From contig NZ_CP021497.1 of assembly GCF_002776555.1 (NCBI RefSeq), positions 372,001 through 436,000 of the forward strand: a DNA stretch of 64,000 nt. Direction: 5' to 3'. Position numbers and translations under genes: made by a program. This document shows positions 18,691 to 28,603 of the stretch, piece after piece (the first letter of the stretch is position 1; the number at the start of each line of letters is the position of its first letter). The stretch is from Candidatus Legionella polyplacis (GTDB taxonomy: Bacteria; Pseudomonadota; Gammaproteobacteria; Legionellales; Legionellaceae). The notes beneath the pieces were generated by a model. It had not been told where the DNA came from, searched no databases, and worked only from the letters and a program-made list of their open reading frames with translations.

Positions 18691-19794
18691 ATGATAAATA
18701 AAAAGCAAGTTTTTTTAAGTATATCTCATTTGAGAAATAATATTTTAGAACTTAAATCTATATTTAATTTTAATTATAAATGTAAACGTTTGGTTTATAT
18801 AAAAAAAAAATTAGAGTCATATAATCTTATAAAAGATTTATTAAAAATAAAGTATTTTAGAAAGGAAAAGATAAAGTTAGAAGAAAAAATTTATGAAATA
18901 AGTAAATTAAGTAAATATGTAGATGACATTGAAAGTATATTTGATTTGGCTTGCAAAGAAGATAATCAAGATATAATTTTTGATATACAAAATGAAATAA
19001 AAAAAATAAATCAAAAGATCACAGAAATTGAGTTTAAATATATTTTTTCAGATAAGATGGATAAGAAAAATGCTTATATGGATATACAGTCTGGTTCTGG
19101 AGGAATAGATGCTCAAGATTGGTCTAATATGTTATTACGTATGTATTTACGTTGGGCAGATAAACATAGTTTTATTAGTGAATTACTTGAATGTTCTTTT
19201 GGAGAAATTGCAGGAATTAAAAGTGCTACTATAAAATTTTTTGGAGAATATACTTATGGATTACTTAAAACAGAAACTGGAATTCATAGATTAGTAAGAA
19301 AATCTCCATTTGATTCTAGTAATAGACGTCATACTTCATTTTCTTCTGTATTTGTATATCCAGAAATAGATGATAATATTAATGTAATGATAAATTTTTC
19401 TGATTTACGTATTGATACATATCATTCTTCAGGTGCTGGAGGTCAACATGTTAATTGTACTAATTCTGCTGTACGTATAACGCATGAGCCTACTGGGATA
19501 GTTGTTCAGTGCCAATCTCATAGAAGTCAGCATAGGAATAAAGCTCAGGCAATAAAGCAATTACGTGCTAAACTTTATGAAATTGAAGTAAGAAAAAAAC
19601 AGGTTAAAAAAGAAGTTTTAAATTCTAATAAGTTAAAAATTAGTTGGGGATCTCAAATTCGATCTTATGTTTTGGATAAGTCACAAATTAAGGATTTGCG
19701 TACTGGGATTATAGTTAATGATGTTCAGTCAGTTTTATATGGTGATATAGATTTATTTATTAAATCTAATTTAAGAAAAAATGTTAGTAACTAA
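18691..19794 (+). CDS. prfB: Peptide chain release factor 2
   Basis: Releases completed chains at UGA and UAA. 367 aa in one uninterrupted frame. The stop-recognition tripeptide SPF lies in RKSPFDSSNRRHTSF (about residue 205-213) and the catalytic GGQ in SGAGGQHVN (about 247-255). In most bacteria the gene contains an in-frame UGA near codon 25 that is bypassed by +1 frameshifting as autoregulation; here the equivalent stretch (18754-18786, SIFNFNYKCK) reads straight through without a stop. Immediately followed by lysS, the usual prfB-lysS pair. Confidence 0.96.
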   Translation: MINKKQVFLSISHLRNNILELKSIFNFNYKCKRLVYIKKKLESYNLIKDLLKIKYFRKEKIKLEEKIYEISKLSKYVDDIESIFDLACKEDNQDIIFDIQNEIKKINQKITEIEFKYIFSDKMDKKNAYMDIQSGSGGIDAQDWSNMLLRMYLRWADKHSFISELLECSFGEIAGIKSATIKFFGEYTYGLLKTETGIHRLVRKSPFDSSNRRHTSFSSVFVYPEIDDNINVMINFSDLRIDTYHSSGAGGQHVNCTNSAVRITHEPTGIVVQCQSHRSQHRNKAQAIKQLRAKLYEIEVRKKQVKKEVLNSNKLKISWGSQIRSYVLDKSQIKDLRTGIIVNDVQSVLYGDIDLFIKSNLRKNVSN

Positions 19795-19811
19795 AGTTAT
19801 ATATAATAGTT

Positions 19812-21302
19812 ATGATAAATAAGAATTATTTAAATAATACAAGTTTTGTATATAGAGTTCGTAAAGAAAAATTAATTAATTTAAGAAAACAAGGATTTAA
19901 TTATCCGAATAATATTAATTATAAAGACTTAATTTCTGTAATTTTGTCTAAATATAAATATAAAGAAAAAGATTTTTTATTTAAAAACAAGATAAATGTA
20001 GTTGTTGCTGGACGAGTTATTTTAAGGAGAATTATAGGAAGAGCTGGTTTTTTTCATGTTCAGGATATATCTGGAAAATTACAAGTTTACATAAATAAAA
20101 AGGATTTTTTAGAATTGTTTAATAAACTTAAAGATTTAGATTTAGGAGATATTGTATGGATATCTGGTGTTTTATTTAAAACAAATACTGGTGAGATTAC
20201 TGTTAGAGCTAATGAGATGGAATTATTAGCTAAATCTCTTCATCCAATGCCGGATAAATTTCATGGTCTTTCCGATAAAGAGATATGTTATAGAAAACGT
20301 TATATTGATTTAATCTCTAATGATAGAACAAGAAGAACGTTTTTATTGAGATCAAAAATAATAAGAAATTTAAGAATATTTATGGATAATAATAATTTTA
20401 TAGAAGTTGAAACTCCTATGTTACAATCTATTCCTGGGGGTGGGGAAGCTAGGCCATTTGTGACTTATCATAATGTTTTAGATAAAAAAATATTTTTACG
20501 AGTTGCTCCAGAAATTTATTTAAAGAAATTAATAGTGGGTGGGTTTGAAAGAGTTTATGAGATCAATCGTAATTTTCGTAATGAAGGTTTATCTATATGT
20601 CATAATCCTGAATTCACTATGATAGAATTTTATCATGTGTATTCTGATTATCATTATTTGATGGATTTTACAGAAAAATTGATACATTATTTATGTGATT
20701 CTGTATTAGGAACAAGAGAAGTTGTTTATCAAAATCAATTAATTGATTTTAGAAAGCCTTTTTCTAGATTAACCATAAAGGAATCTATTGTTGCATATAA
20801 TAAGGATATTGAAGAAAAAGATATTGATACATTGGACAAATGCAGAAAGTTTTTGGATAGTGTACATGTGATATATAATGAAATGGACAGTTTAGATCGT
20901 TTACATATGATAATGTTTGAGAAAACAGTAGAAAAGTTTTTAATACAGCCAACATTTATTACAGATTATCCTATAGAATTTTCTCCTTTAGCTAGAAGAT
21001 GTGATTGCAATCGCAATATTTCTGAACGTTTTGAGTTATTTATTTGTGGATATGAAATAGCCAATGGTTTTTCAGAATTAAATGATCCTGAAGATCAAGA
21101 AATTCGTTTTAGGGAACAGATTATTAAAAAAAATATTGATGATGAAGAAAAAATGATGTATTTTGATTTAGATTATATCGAAGCATTAGAATATGGAATG
21201 CCACCTGTAGCTGGAGAAGGTATTGGAATAGATAGATTGGTAATGATTTTAACTAATTCTGTTTCGATTCGTGATGTTATTTTATTTCCGTTAATGCGAT
21301 AG
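19812..21302 (+). CDS. lysS: Lysyl-tRNA synthetase, class II
   Basis: Charges tRNA-Lys with lysine. 496 aa (E. coli 505). N-terminal OB-fold anticodon-binding domain about 55-150 (VVAGRVILRRIIGRAGFFHVQD region); class II core with motif 1 FIEVETPMLQSIPGGGEARPF (about 197-217, in part), motif 2 FRNEGLSICHNPEFTMIE (about 256-273) and motif 3 GEGIGIDRLVM (about 473-483). 17 nt after prfB, so cotranscribed. Intact. Confidence 0.97.
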   Translation: MINKNYLNNTSFVYRVRKEKLINLRKQGFNYPNNINYKDLISVILSKYKYKEKDFLFKNKINVVVAGRVILRRIIGRAGFFHVQDISGKLQVYINKKDFLELFNKLKDLDLGDIVWISGVLFKTNTGEITVRANEMELLAKSLHPMPDKFHGLSDKEICYRKRYIDLISNDRTRRTFLLRSKIIRNLRIFMDNNNFIEVETPMLQSIPGGGEARPFVTYHNVLDKKIFLRVAPEIYLKKLIVGGFERVYEINRNFRNEGLSICHNPEFTMIEFYHVYSDYHYLMDFTEKLIHYLCDSVLGTREVVYQNQLIDFRKPFSRLTIKESIVAYNKDIEEKDIDTLDKCRKFLDSVHVIYNEMDSLDRLHMIMFEKTVEKFLIQPTFITDYPIEFSPLARRCDCNRNISERFELFICGYEIANGFSELNDPEDQEIRFREQIIKKNIDDEEKMMYFDLDYIEALEYGMPPVAGEGIGIDRLVMILTNSVSIRDVILFPLMR

Positions 21303-21548
21303 ATTATATAAAGGTAAATTAGTTTTATTAGTATTTTAGAAAATTTGTTATATAGATATAAGAAGTAGTATTAAATTTTAAGTTTTCTTTCGATTATTAA
21401 TAAATTTTTTCATAATTTTAAATAGTATTTTTTTAAAATATTTTTATTTATATTTAGTAATTTTTGTTGTCAATGAAATGGTTTTTATTTTATTTCAAAT
21501 AATAATATAATAATATATTATGCATATTATAGGAATTTATTTGAATTT

Positions 21549-22256
21549 GTGAAGATCAAGAATTTACCAAAACATGTTGCTATTGTTATGGATGGAAATG
21601 GTAGATGGGCAAGGAATCATGGTTTGGCACGTGTTGATGGATATAAATATGGTATAAATGTTATTAAAAATATAATATTTTATTCTTTAAATCATAGTAT
21701 ACCTATTCTTAGTTTATTTACTTTTAGTAAAGAAAATTGGAGAAGACCAAAGGAAGAAATTGAATCTTTAATGCAATTATTTATTAGTGTTTTAGATAGA
21801 GAAATTGATGATCTTAACAATCATAATGTTTCTTTACGTTTTTTAGGTGAATGTAAAAAGCTTCCCAATCCTTTAAAAGATAGAATAAGAAAGACAGAAT
21901 ATATAACTAGAGATAATAAAAAATTAATTTTAAATATAGTAGTGAATTATAGTGGTAGATGGGATTTATTTCAAACAGTAAAAAATATTACAAGATTAGT
22001 TGCTTTAGGAAAAATTAATTATAAATTGATTAATAAATCATTAGTTTCTAAATTTTTATGTACTTATCCACTTCCTGATCCAGATTTATTTATTCGTACT
22101 AGTGGGGAGAAGAGAATAAGTAATTTTTTTTTATGGCAATTAGCATATACTGAATTATATTTTACTGATGTTTTATGGCCAGATTTTACAATTAAAGATT
22201 TTGAAAAAGCTTTAAAAGATTTTAGTTTAAGAAATCGTCGTTATGGTAATATTTAA
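21549..22256 (+). CDS. uppS: Undecaprenyl pyrophosphate synthase
   Basis: Cis-prenyltransferase that elongates farnesyl pyrophosphate to the C55 lipid carrier for peptidoglycan. 235 aa. Catalytic Asp in VAIVMDGNGRWA (about residues 11-22), FTFSKENWRRP (about 57-67) and RTSGEKR (about 181-187) are all present. The start is GTG at 21549; no in-frame ATG precedes the conserved KHVAIVMDGNG. First gene of the shortened uppS-cdsA-bamA-fabZ cluster. Confidence 0.96.
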   Translation: MKIKNLPKHVAIVMDGNGRWARNHGLARVDGYKYGINVIKNIIFYSLNHSIPILSLFTFSKENWRRPKEEIESLMQLFISVLDREIDDLNNHNVSLRFLGECKKLPNPLKDRIRKTEYITRDNKKLILNIVVNYSGRWDLFQTVKNITRLVALGKINYKLINKSLVSKFLCTYPLPDPDLFIRTSGEKRISNFFLWQLAYTELYFTDVLWPDFTIKDFEKALKDFSLRNRRYGNI

Positions 22257-22280
22257 AAAAATATAAAGTGAAATAAAACA

Positions 22281-23054
22281 GTGTTGATATTAAGATTTAT
22301 AACTTCTTTAATTTTAATTCCTTTAGTTTTGGTTATCATTAAATATTCTGATTATTATTTTTTTATATTAATGATGTTTTTGTTATCTATAATTTGTAGT
22401 GTTGAATGGATGTATTTAATTCCGTTAAGTACAATATGGGAAAGATTAATATTTATTATTGTAATGTTATTTTTTATTTGGACATTAATTTTTAGTATTT
22501 TTAATTATTATTTGCTATTAATTTTATTAATTTGGATAATATTATTATGTTTTATAGTAATGTTTCCTACATTAAAATGTGTTTGGAACAATAAATTTGT
22601 AGTATTTTTGTTTGGATTAGTAGTTTTAAGTTCGTTTTTTGGAAGTTTAGTTAAAATATATGAATATAAAAATGGTAAATATTTAATGATTAATTTATTT
22701 TTTTTAGTTTGGACTTCAGATATTGGTGCATATTTTTTTGGGAAAAAATATGGAAAATATTTAATAGCTAGTGAAATAAGTAAGGGAAAAACAATTGAGG
22801 GATTTTTAGGAGGGAGTTTATGTGTTTTATTTTGTGGTTTTTTAGAATATAAGTTGTTTCATGTAATAAATAATATTTATTATTGGATAGTTATTATGTT
22901 TACTATTATAGTAATGTCGTTATTTGGAGATTTATTTATTAGTATGCTTAAGAGAAGAGTTTTTTTAAAAGATATAAGTGGTTTTTTGCCAGGTCATGGT
23001 GGATTTTTAGATCGTTTGGATAGTTTATTGACTTCTGCTTTTTTTTTTATTTAA
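22281..23054 (+). CDS. cdsA: Phosphatidate cytidylyltransferase
   Basis: Integral membrane enzyme making CDP-diacylglycerol from phosphatidate and CTP, the branch point for PE and PG. 257 aa with seven or eight hydrophobic helices. The C-terminal signature, SMLKRRVFLKDISGFLPGHG (about 222-241) followed by GFLDRLDS, carries the conserved K-D, G-H-G and D-R-x-D residues. GTG start at 22281. 24 nt after uppS. Feeds psd (2960-3853) via phosphatidylserine. Confidence 0.95.
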   Translation: MLILRFITSLILIPLVLVIIKYSDYYFFILMMFLLSIICSVEWMYLIPLSTIWERLIFIIVMLFFIWTLIFSIFNYYLLLILLIWIILLCFIVMFPTLKCVWNNKFVVFLFGLVVLSSFFGSLVKIYEYKNGKYLMINLFFLVWTSDIGAYFFGKKYGKYLIASEISKGKTIEGFLGGSLCVLFCGFLEYKLFHVINNIYYWIVIMFTIIVMSLFGDLFISMLKRRVFLKDISGFLPGHGGFLDRLDSLLTSAFFFI

Positions 23055-23366
23055 TGATAAAGATATTCAATCAATTAAAATTTTGAGATATTAATAAAAA
23101 ATTGGTTTTATATTTCCTTTTAGGAAAAATTCATGATAAATATTATTGATAATTTTGAGAATTTGTAAATTGGTTTTATTGATTAATAGATGTTTGATTT
23201 AAACAGAATTTAGTTTTCATAAAATTTAATAGGATATGTATTTTTTTAGATATATTTAATATTTAAAGTTTTGTCAATTAATTGTTATATTAATTTATTT
23301 TAGATTGATGGTAAATTTGTTGTTAGTGATAGTTTTATGTATAGTTTAATATAGGATTAAAATAGA
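23055..23366. other. cdsA-bamA spacer, site of deleted dxr/rseP
   Basis: 312 nt without an open frame. In Legionella and most gammaproteobacteria dxr and rseP lie at this point; no recognisable remnant of either was found by eye. bamA's start is preceded by the weak signal AGGAT at 23352-23356. Confidence 0.5.
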
Positions 23367-25703
23367 ATGATACAATTTTTCTTGAATTTTTTTAAAATTT
23401 TATTTAAGAATATATTATTTTTTTTAATTTATTTTTTTTATAGTAATGTAACTAATATTTCTTATGCATTTGTAATTGATAAAATTAGAATATATGGTTT
23501 AAAACATATTAATTCTAATAATATTTTACATTATTTTTCAAATATAATAGGAAAAAATATAAGTTTTGTAGATCTTAATAAGATTAATAATAAATTAAAT
23601 TATACTGGTTTATTTCAGTTTGTTTCTTTAAAAAAAATAAATAATATATTGTTAGTTAGATTAATAGAAAAGTCAGTTATTAGATCTGTAAGTATTTTTG
23701 GTTCAATAAATAGTATTGATATTAATTTAATTATGAATTTACAGAAAAAATTGGGAATAATAAAAGGGTCTATATTTAATAGTAATATTTTATTGCGGTT
23801 TAAGAAAGATTTTGAAAAGATTTTATTTTTTAATGAAAAATATAATTTGTATGTCAAATACAAAATACAGTTTTCAAAAATTAATTATGTAGATATAAAA
23901 TTTTTTATTTCTTCCAAACCTTTATTTTTGATTAGAAAAATTAGATTTATTGGTAATAGTTCTTTTTCTGAAAGAAAATTATTATTTAATTTTAATATTT
24001 TTAAAGAAAAAATTTTTGGTTTTTTAGGTAAAAGAAATAGGTTTTCTATAGAATCTATAAAAATGATTTTATTAAATGTACTCAAGGTAATTTATATTAA
24101 TAATGGATATATAAAGTTTAAAGTTTTATCTATTAATATTAATTTATTATCAGATAAAAGAAGTGTTTCTGTTAAAGTTGTATTATATGAAGGAAAACAA
24201 TATCGATTTTCTGGTTTTTCTTTTTTTGAAAAAAATAATATTATTTCTTTTAATAAAATGATAAAAATAATTAATGTTAAAAGAGGTAATATATTTTCGT
24301 GGTCAGTTATTAATAATAATATAATATTAATCAAATCGGAATATAGTAAATTAGGTTATGAATTTTCTGATGTTGGTGTGATATTTAATATTAATGATAG
24401 AGATAAATTAGTATTTGTTATTTTTGATGTATCTCCAGGAAGACGTATGTATATTAGAAAAATAAGATTTCATGGAAATAAAAAAACTGCGGATTATGTA
24501 TTAAGAAATATGATGGTTCACAGTGATTTTGGTAAGTTATTATCTTTATATAATATAAGAGAATCTGAAAAAAGAATAAAATCTTTAGGTTATATAAATA
24601 ATGTTTATACTAAAATTAGTATAGTAAAAGATAGTAAAGATCAGGTAGATATAGATATTTATATTAAAGAATCTTCTTCTAAAAAGATAAATTGTTCTAT
24701 TGGGTATGGATTAAGTGGTTTACAATTAAATTTATTTGTTCAAGAATTAAATTTATTTGGCAGTGGAAATTTATTGAGTTTTAAATTTAATAATGTTAAT
24801 TATAGTAAAGATTATTTTATTAATTATATAAATCCATTTTATAAATCCAAAATTGAATATGGAGTTAATTTGTATTGTCATAGAGAAAGTTCTAATAAAT
24901 TAGATGTTTTTTCTTATCGATCTGATAAATTTGGTTTTGACTTAAATTTCAATATATTTTTAAATAAAAAGAGTGATTTTAAGTTTGGTTTTGGTTATGA
25001 AAATTTAGGAATAAAACATGTAAGAAAAAATATGAGATATATACAGAGGTTTATTGATATGAATGGAAAAGATTTTAATCAATTTCGTATTTTTAGTAAT
25101 TTACTTTATCATAGTTATGATAGAGAAATATTTCCTACTTCTGGATTGGATTGTTTAATTAATTTATTACTATCTTTTCCTATCGATATTAATTCTTTGT
25201 TTTATTATAAAATTGATTATAAAGGTCAGTGGTATATTAATTTAGGAAAAGGTTTTATTTTTTTTGTGTCCAATAATATTGGTTATGGAAATTCATTTGA
25301 TAAACATGATAGTTTACCATTTTTTGAAAATTATTATGCTGGTGGGATATCTAAGTTTGGTCAAGTTAGAGGGTATGAAGTTAATTCCTTAGGTCCAAAA
25401 GATGATTCTGGAAAAATAGTTGGAGGAAATTTATTGATTGGTGGAAGTTTTAATCTTATTTTTCCGTATCCGTTTACTAATGAAAAAGTTCGAAGTTCTG
25501 TTTTTCTAGATATTGGTGAGGTCTTTTCTTATAAGACTTTTAAGTATTTATCTGGTAAAAATTATGGGTATTTACGTTACTCTTCTGGTTTGTCAGTGGA
25601 ATGGAAATCTCCTTTTGGATTAGTAATGTTTTCTTTAGCAACTCCGTTAAATAAGTATTCGTTTGATCAGTGCAAGTTTTTTCAATTTTCTATGTTGTCA
25701 TAA
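23367..25703 (+). CDS. bamA: Outer membrane protein assembly factor BamA
   Basis: Central subunit of the BAM complex, which folds beta-barrel proteins such as the MOMP into the outer membrane. 778 aa. Hydrophobic signal segment about 8-32; five POTRA domains about 33-430 (DKIRIYGLKHINSNNIL, VSIFGSINS, IRFIGNSSFS, YRFSGFSFF, IRKIRFHGNKKT starts); Omp85 barrel to the end, with lid-loop motif GQVRGYEVNSLGP (about 668-680, VRGF in most). The chain ends FFQFSMLS and lacks the usual C-terminal aromatic residue of the beta-signal. Other BAM subunits are not in the window. Confidence 0.96.
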   Translation: MIQFFLNFFKILFKNILFFLIYFFYSNVTNISYAFVIDKIRIYGLKHINSNNILHYFSNIIGKNISFVDLNKINNKLNYTGLFQFVSLKKINNILLVRLIEKSVIRSVSIFGSINSIDINLIMNLQKKLGIIKGSIFNSNILLRFKKDFEKILFFNEKYNLYVKYKIQFSKINYVDIKFFISSKPLFLIRKIRFIGNSSFSERKLLFNFNIFKEKIFGFLGKRNRFSIESIKMILLNVLKVIYINNGYIKFKVLSININLLSDKRSVSVKVVLYEGKQYRFSGFSFFEKNNIISFNKMIKIINVKRGNIFSWSVINNNIILIKSEYSKLGYEFSDVGVIFNINDRDKLVFVIFDVSPGRRMYIRKIRFHGNKKTADYVLRNMMVHSDFGKLLSLYNIRESEKRIKSLGYINNVYTKISIVKDSKDQVDIDIYIKESSSKKINCSIGYGLSGLQLNLFVQELNLFGSGNLLSFKFNNVNYSKDYFINYINPFYKSKIEYGVNLYCHRESSNKLDVFSYRSDKFGFDLNFNIFLNKKSDFKFGFGYENLGIKHVRKNMRYIQRFIDMNGKDFNQFRIFSNLLYHSYDREIFPTSGLDCLINLLLSFPIDINSLFYYKIDYKGQWYINLGKGFIFFVSNNIGYGNSFDKHDSLPFFENYYAGGISKFGQVRGYEVNSLGPKDDSGKIVGGNLLIGGSFNLIFPYPFTNEKVRSSVFLDIGEVFSYKTFKYLSGKNYGYLRYSSGLSVEWKSPFGLVMFSLATPLNKYSFDQCKFFQFSMLS

Positions 25704-25944
25704 TATATTTTATGAAAAAGAGTTTTCAGTATTTTTTATTTTATTAAGATTTGATTTATTATTGATCTTAATTTTAGTTTAATATTATTAAAAAGATGGA
25801 TGATATAAGTTTTGTTTTTGTGTAAATATTTATTGTTAAATTAATTTATTTTTTTTAGAAAAAACTTTAAATATTATAAATGAAACGTTAGTTTAAATTA
25901 TATAGAAGAAAATATATTTTAGTGTAAGTTATAATTTTTTGGAT

Positions 25945-26403
25945 ATGAATGATTTGATATATATTAATAATATAATGAGCTTATTGCCTCATCGTTATCC
26001 ATTATTATTAATCGATAGAGTATTAGAATACAAAGTATTTCAATACTTAGTAGCTATAAAAAATGTTTCAATTAATGAAATATTTTTTATTGGGCATTTT
26101 CCTAAAAATGCGATTATGCCTGGAGTTTTAATATTAGAGTCGTTAGCGCAAGCAGGTGGAATTTTATCAAGTTTATCCAATTTACCTAGAAAAGGTTATA
26201 AATTTTTATATTTATTTTCTTCTATTAATAATGTTAAATTTAGGAATACAGTTATTCCTGGAGATCAGTTGTATTTGAAAGTTAGTATTATTAAAAGAAG
26301 AAAAAATTTTTGGAAGATATATGGGGAATCATTGGTTAATAATAAGATTGTTTGTTCTGCTGATTTTATGTGTTTTGCAAAAGAAGTTGAAATTGATAAA
26401 TAA
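25945..26403 (+). CDS. fabZ: 3-hydroxyacyl-ACP dehydratase FabZ
   Basis: Dehydratase of the fatty-acid elongation cycle acting on beta-hydroxyacyl-ACP in the cytosol. 152 aa. LPHRYPLLLIDRV (about 13-25) and the catalytic region FFIGHFPKNAIMPGVLILESLAQ (split: His in IGHFPKN, Glu in LILESLAQ) are intact. ATG at 25945 (MNDLIYINNIM) was preferred to a TTG two codons earlier. The usual lipid A partners lpxD and lpxA that flank fabZ are missing here. Confidence 0.95.
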   Translation: MNDLIYINNIMSLLPHRYPLLLIDRVLEYKVFQYLVAIKNVSINEIFFIGHFPKNAIMPGVLILESLAQAGGILSSLSNLPRKGYKFLYLFSSINNVKFRNTVIPGDQLYLKVSIIKRRKNFWKIYGESLVNNKIVCSADFMCFAKEVEIDK

Positions 26404-26641
26404 AATAATTTTAAATATTATTTATTTTGTAATATTTTAGGTATATATAATTTTTGATTATTACTTGATTTATGTAGATTTTATAAATTGTTAAATAAAT
26501 GTAGTTTTTTAGAGATTTTATCAATTTATTTATTAAAAATAATTGGGGAAAAGATCATTTTATTTTATGTAATTAATATTATATAATTTTATTTATTATT
26601 TTTTAGTTAGATTTTTAGTTAGGATTATTAGGGTATTTATA

Positions 26642-27931
26642 GTGTTAGATATTAAATTGTTACGTAAACGTCCTGAATATGTTAAAGGTGAACTTTTAAA
26701 ACGTCAATTTTTTTTTGATGCAGATTTATTTGGTAAACTTGATAAAGATAGAAAATTTTTACAATGCTCTATACAAGATTTAAAGAGTAAAAAGAAGAAG
26801 TATTCTAATTTTATTAAAATTTCTGATGATGGGAAGTGTAAAAATATAGATTATTTTTTTAATAAAATTAATTTTATTAATGAAATTTTAAAAACTAAGA
26901 TGTTTAAGTTAAAAAAAATTTTGGAACAAATAGAAGTTATTCTTTTATCGTTACCAAATTTTCTTCATTATTCTGTTCCATTGGGAAATAAAAATGAGGA
27001 GATAAGAACATGTGGGTCTATTTCAAAATTTAGTTTTCCTGTAAAATCTCATGATGAGTTAGGAAAAGGATTGGGACAAATAGACTTTAATAGTGCTTCT
27101 AAAATTGTTGGAAGTCGATTTGTTGTGATGAGTGCATATATTGCTAGATTACATAGAGCTTTAATTCAATTTATGATGGATGTTCATGTCCTTGAACATG
27201 ATTATCAAGAAATATATATTCCGTATATTATTAATAAAAAGAGTTTATTTTGTACTGGTCAGTTACCTAAGTTTTCAAATGACTTATTTAAATTATGCGG
27301 TAAAGAAGATTTTTATCTTATATCAACTTCAGAAATACCTGTTACTAACATTGTTAGAGATGTTATTTTGATAGAAAAAAATTTGCCAATTAAGTATGTT
27401 TGTTGTTCTCCTTGTTTTAGAAAAGAAGCAGGTTCTTATGGGAAAGATAGTAAGGGAATGATAAGACAGCATCAATTTGAAAAGGTTGAGTTAGTATGGA
27501 TAACTGTTCCTGAGAAATCTTATGAATCTCTTGAGATTTTAATAAATCATGCTGAGGTTATTTTAAAACGTTTAGAATTACCATATCGTGTTATGAATTT
27601 ATGTAGGAAAGATATTGGTACTAATTCTTCTAAGACTTATGATTTAGAAGTATGGTTTCCTAGTCAAAATTGTTATAGAGAGGTTTCTTCTTGTTCCAAC
27701 ATGGAAGATTTTCAATCTCGTAGAATGAAAACTAGATATAGAGAATACAATACAAATAGAATTAAGTTAGTTCATACGTTAAATGGTTCAGGTTTAGCAG
27801 TTGGTCGGATATTAGCTGCTATTATGGAGAATTATCAAGATGAAAATGGAAATATTTGCGTTCCAAGTGTTTTAAAAACTTATTTGTCTGGATTGGATAT
27901 AATAAAGCCTTGTTCTAAAAAGTTATATTAA
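26642..27931 (+). CDS. serS: Seryl-tRNA synthetase
   Basis: Charges tRNA-Ser with serine. 429 aa. N-terminal coiled-coil arm about 30-110 that contacts the long variable arm of tRNA-Ser; class II core with motif 2 FRKEAGSYGKDSKGMIRQHQ (about 259-278) and motif 3 LNGSGLAVGRILAAIMEN (about 380-397). GTG start at 26642 gives the conserved MLDIKLLRKRPE. Its substrate tRNA-Ser(CGA) at 62075 has an unusually long variable arm. Confidence 0.97.
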   Translation: MLDIKLLRKRPEYVKGELLKRQFFFDADLFGKLDKDRKFLQCSIQDLKSKKKKYSNFIKISDDGKCKNIDYFFNKINFINEILKTKMFKLKKILEQIEVILLSLPNFLHYSVPLGNKNEEIRTCGSISKFSFPVKSHDELGKGLGQIDFNSASKIVGSRFVVMSAYIARLHRALIQFMMDVHVLEHDYQEIYIPYIINKKSLFCTGQLPKFSNDLFKLCGKEDFYLISTSEIPVTNIVRDVILIEKNLPIKYVCCSPCFRKEAGSYGKDSKGMIRQHQFEKVELVWITVPEKSYESLEILINHAEVILKRLELPYRVMNLCRKDIGTNSSKTYDLEVWFPSQNCYREVSSCSNMEDFQSRRMKTRYREYNTNRIKLVHTLNGSGLAVGRILAAIMENYQDENGNICVPSVLKTYLSGLDIIKPCSKKLY

Positions 27932-27973
27932 TTAGTGTATAAAATTGTTTTATACTAATTTAATTAATTTTTT
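27931..27973 (+). terminator. Intrinsic terminator after serS
   Basis: Imperfect hairpin at the serS stop: 27931-27944 with 27948-27959, 12 pairs with a 2-nt bulge and a 3-nt loop, followed by TTAATTAA and a T6 tract (27968-27973). Position and T-tract favour a terminator. Confidence 0.5.
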
Positions 27974-28387
27974 ATATATAAATTATAGGATGATTTTTTT
28001 ATATTTAATTTTATTAATTTAAAATTAAGAATTAATTGATATAATAATTATTTATTAAAAATTGATTTTTTATTTTTTGGAATTTTTTATTGATTAATTA
28101 ATAATTAAAAATTAAAGTATTGGTTTATTTTTTAATTTACTAAAATATTTTAGTTACATTTTATTAATTATATTATTATTATTTTTTTTTAAATATAAAT
28201 TATATTTTTTGTATTTTTTATATATAAAATATATTATAATATATAAAAAATATAATATTTGTTTTTTTAAATTTATATTTTAAGACTAGAAAAGAATTAT
28301 TATTTATATTTATTGATTTAGATAATGATTACTGTAGTAAAAGATTTTTTTATTATTAAAAAGTTTATTTTATAAAGTGAGGAAAAT
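27974..28387. other. serS-csp intergenic region and cold-shock leader
   Basis: About 410 nt of almost pure A/T. It holds a perfect 14-bp inverted repeat (28212-28225 with 28239-28252, 13-nt loop) made only of A and T. The last part is presumably the long 5' leader typical of cold-shock mRNAs, whose refolding controls translation. No coding frame was seen. Confidence 0.45.
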
Positions 28388-28603
28388 ATGTCACAAAGAG
28401 TAACTGGTCGTGTTAAGTGGTTTAATGAAAAGAAAGGATATGGTTTTATCAGTAAGAATGAAGGAGAGGATATTTTTGTACATTATAAAGATATTCAAAG
28501 TCCAGGATTTAGAACATTACATGAAAATGATTTAGTTAGTTTTGTGTTAGGAAAAGGTCCTAAGGGATTTAAAGCGCAAGATGTTGTAGTTATGAATGAA
28601 TAA
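28388..28603 (+). CDS. Cold-shock family RNA chaperone
   Basis: 71-aa single cold-shock domain protein that melts secondary structure in mRNA. RNP1 KGYGFIS (about residues 17-23) and RNP2 DIFVHYKDI (about 28-36) are intact, and the start MSQRVTGRVKWFNEKKGYG is canonical. AGGAAAA precedes the ATG at 28388. Which CspA paralogue it is cannot be decided from the sequence; it may be the only one in so reduced a genome. G+C is higher than the surrounding spacer. Confidence 0.95.
   Translation: MSQRVTGRVKWFNEKKGYGFISKNEGEDIFVHYKDIQSPGFRTLHENDLVSFVLGKGPKGFKAQDVVVMNE

Noticed and set aside
23615-24334. Three minus-strand frames opposite the POTRA region of bamA
   Set aside because: The plus-strand BamA frame is continuous with recognisable POTRA starts; the antisense frames show no motif.
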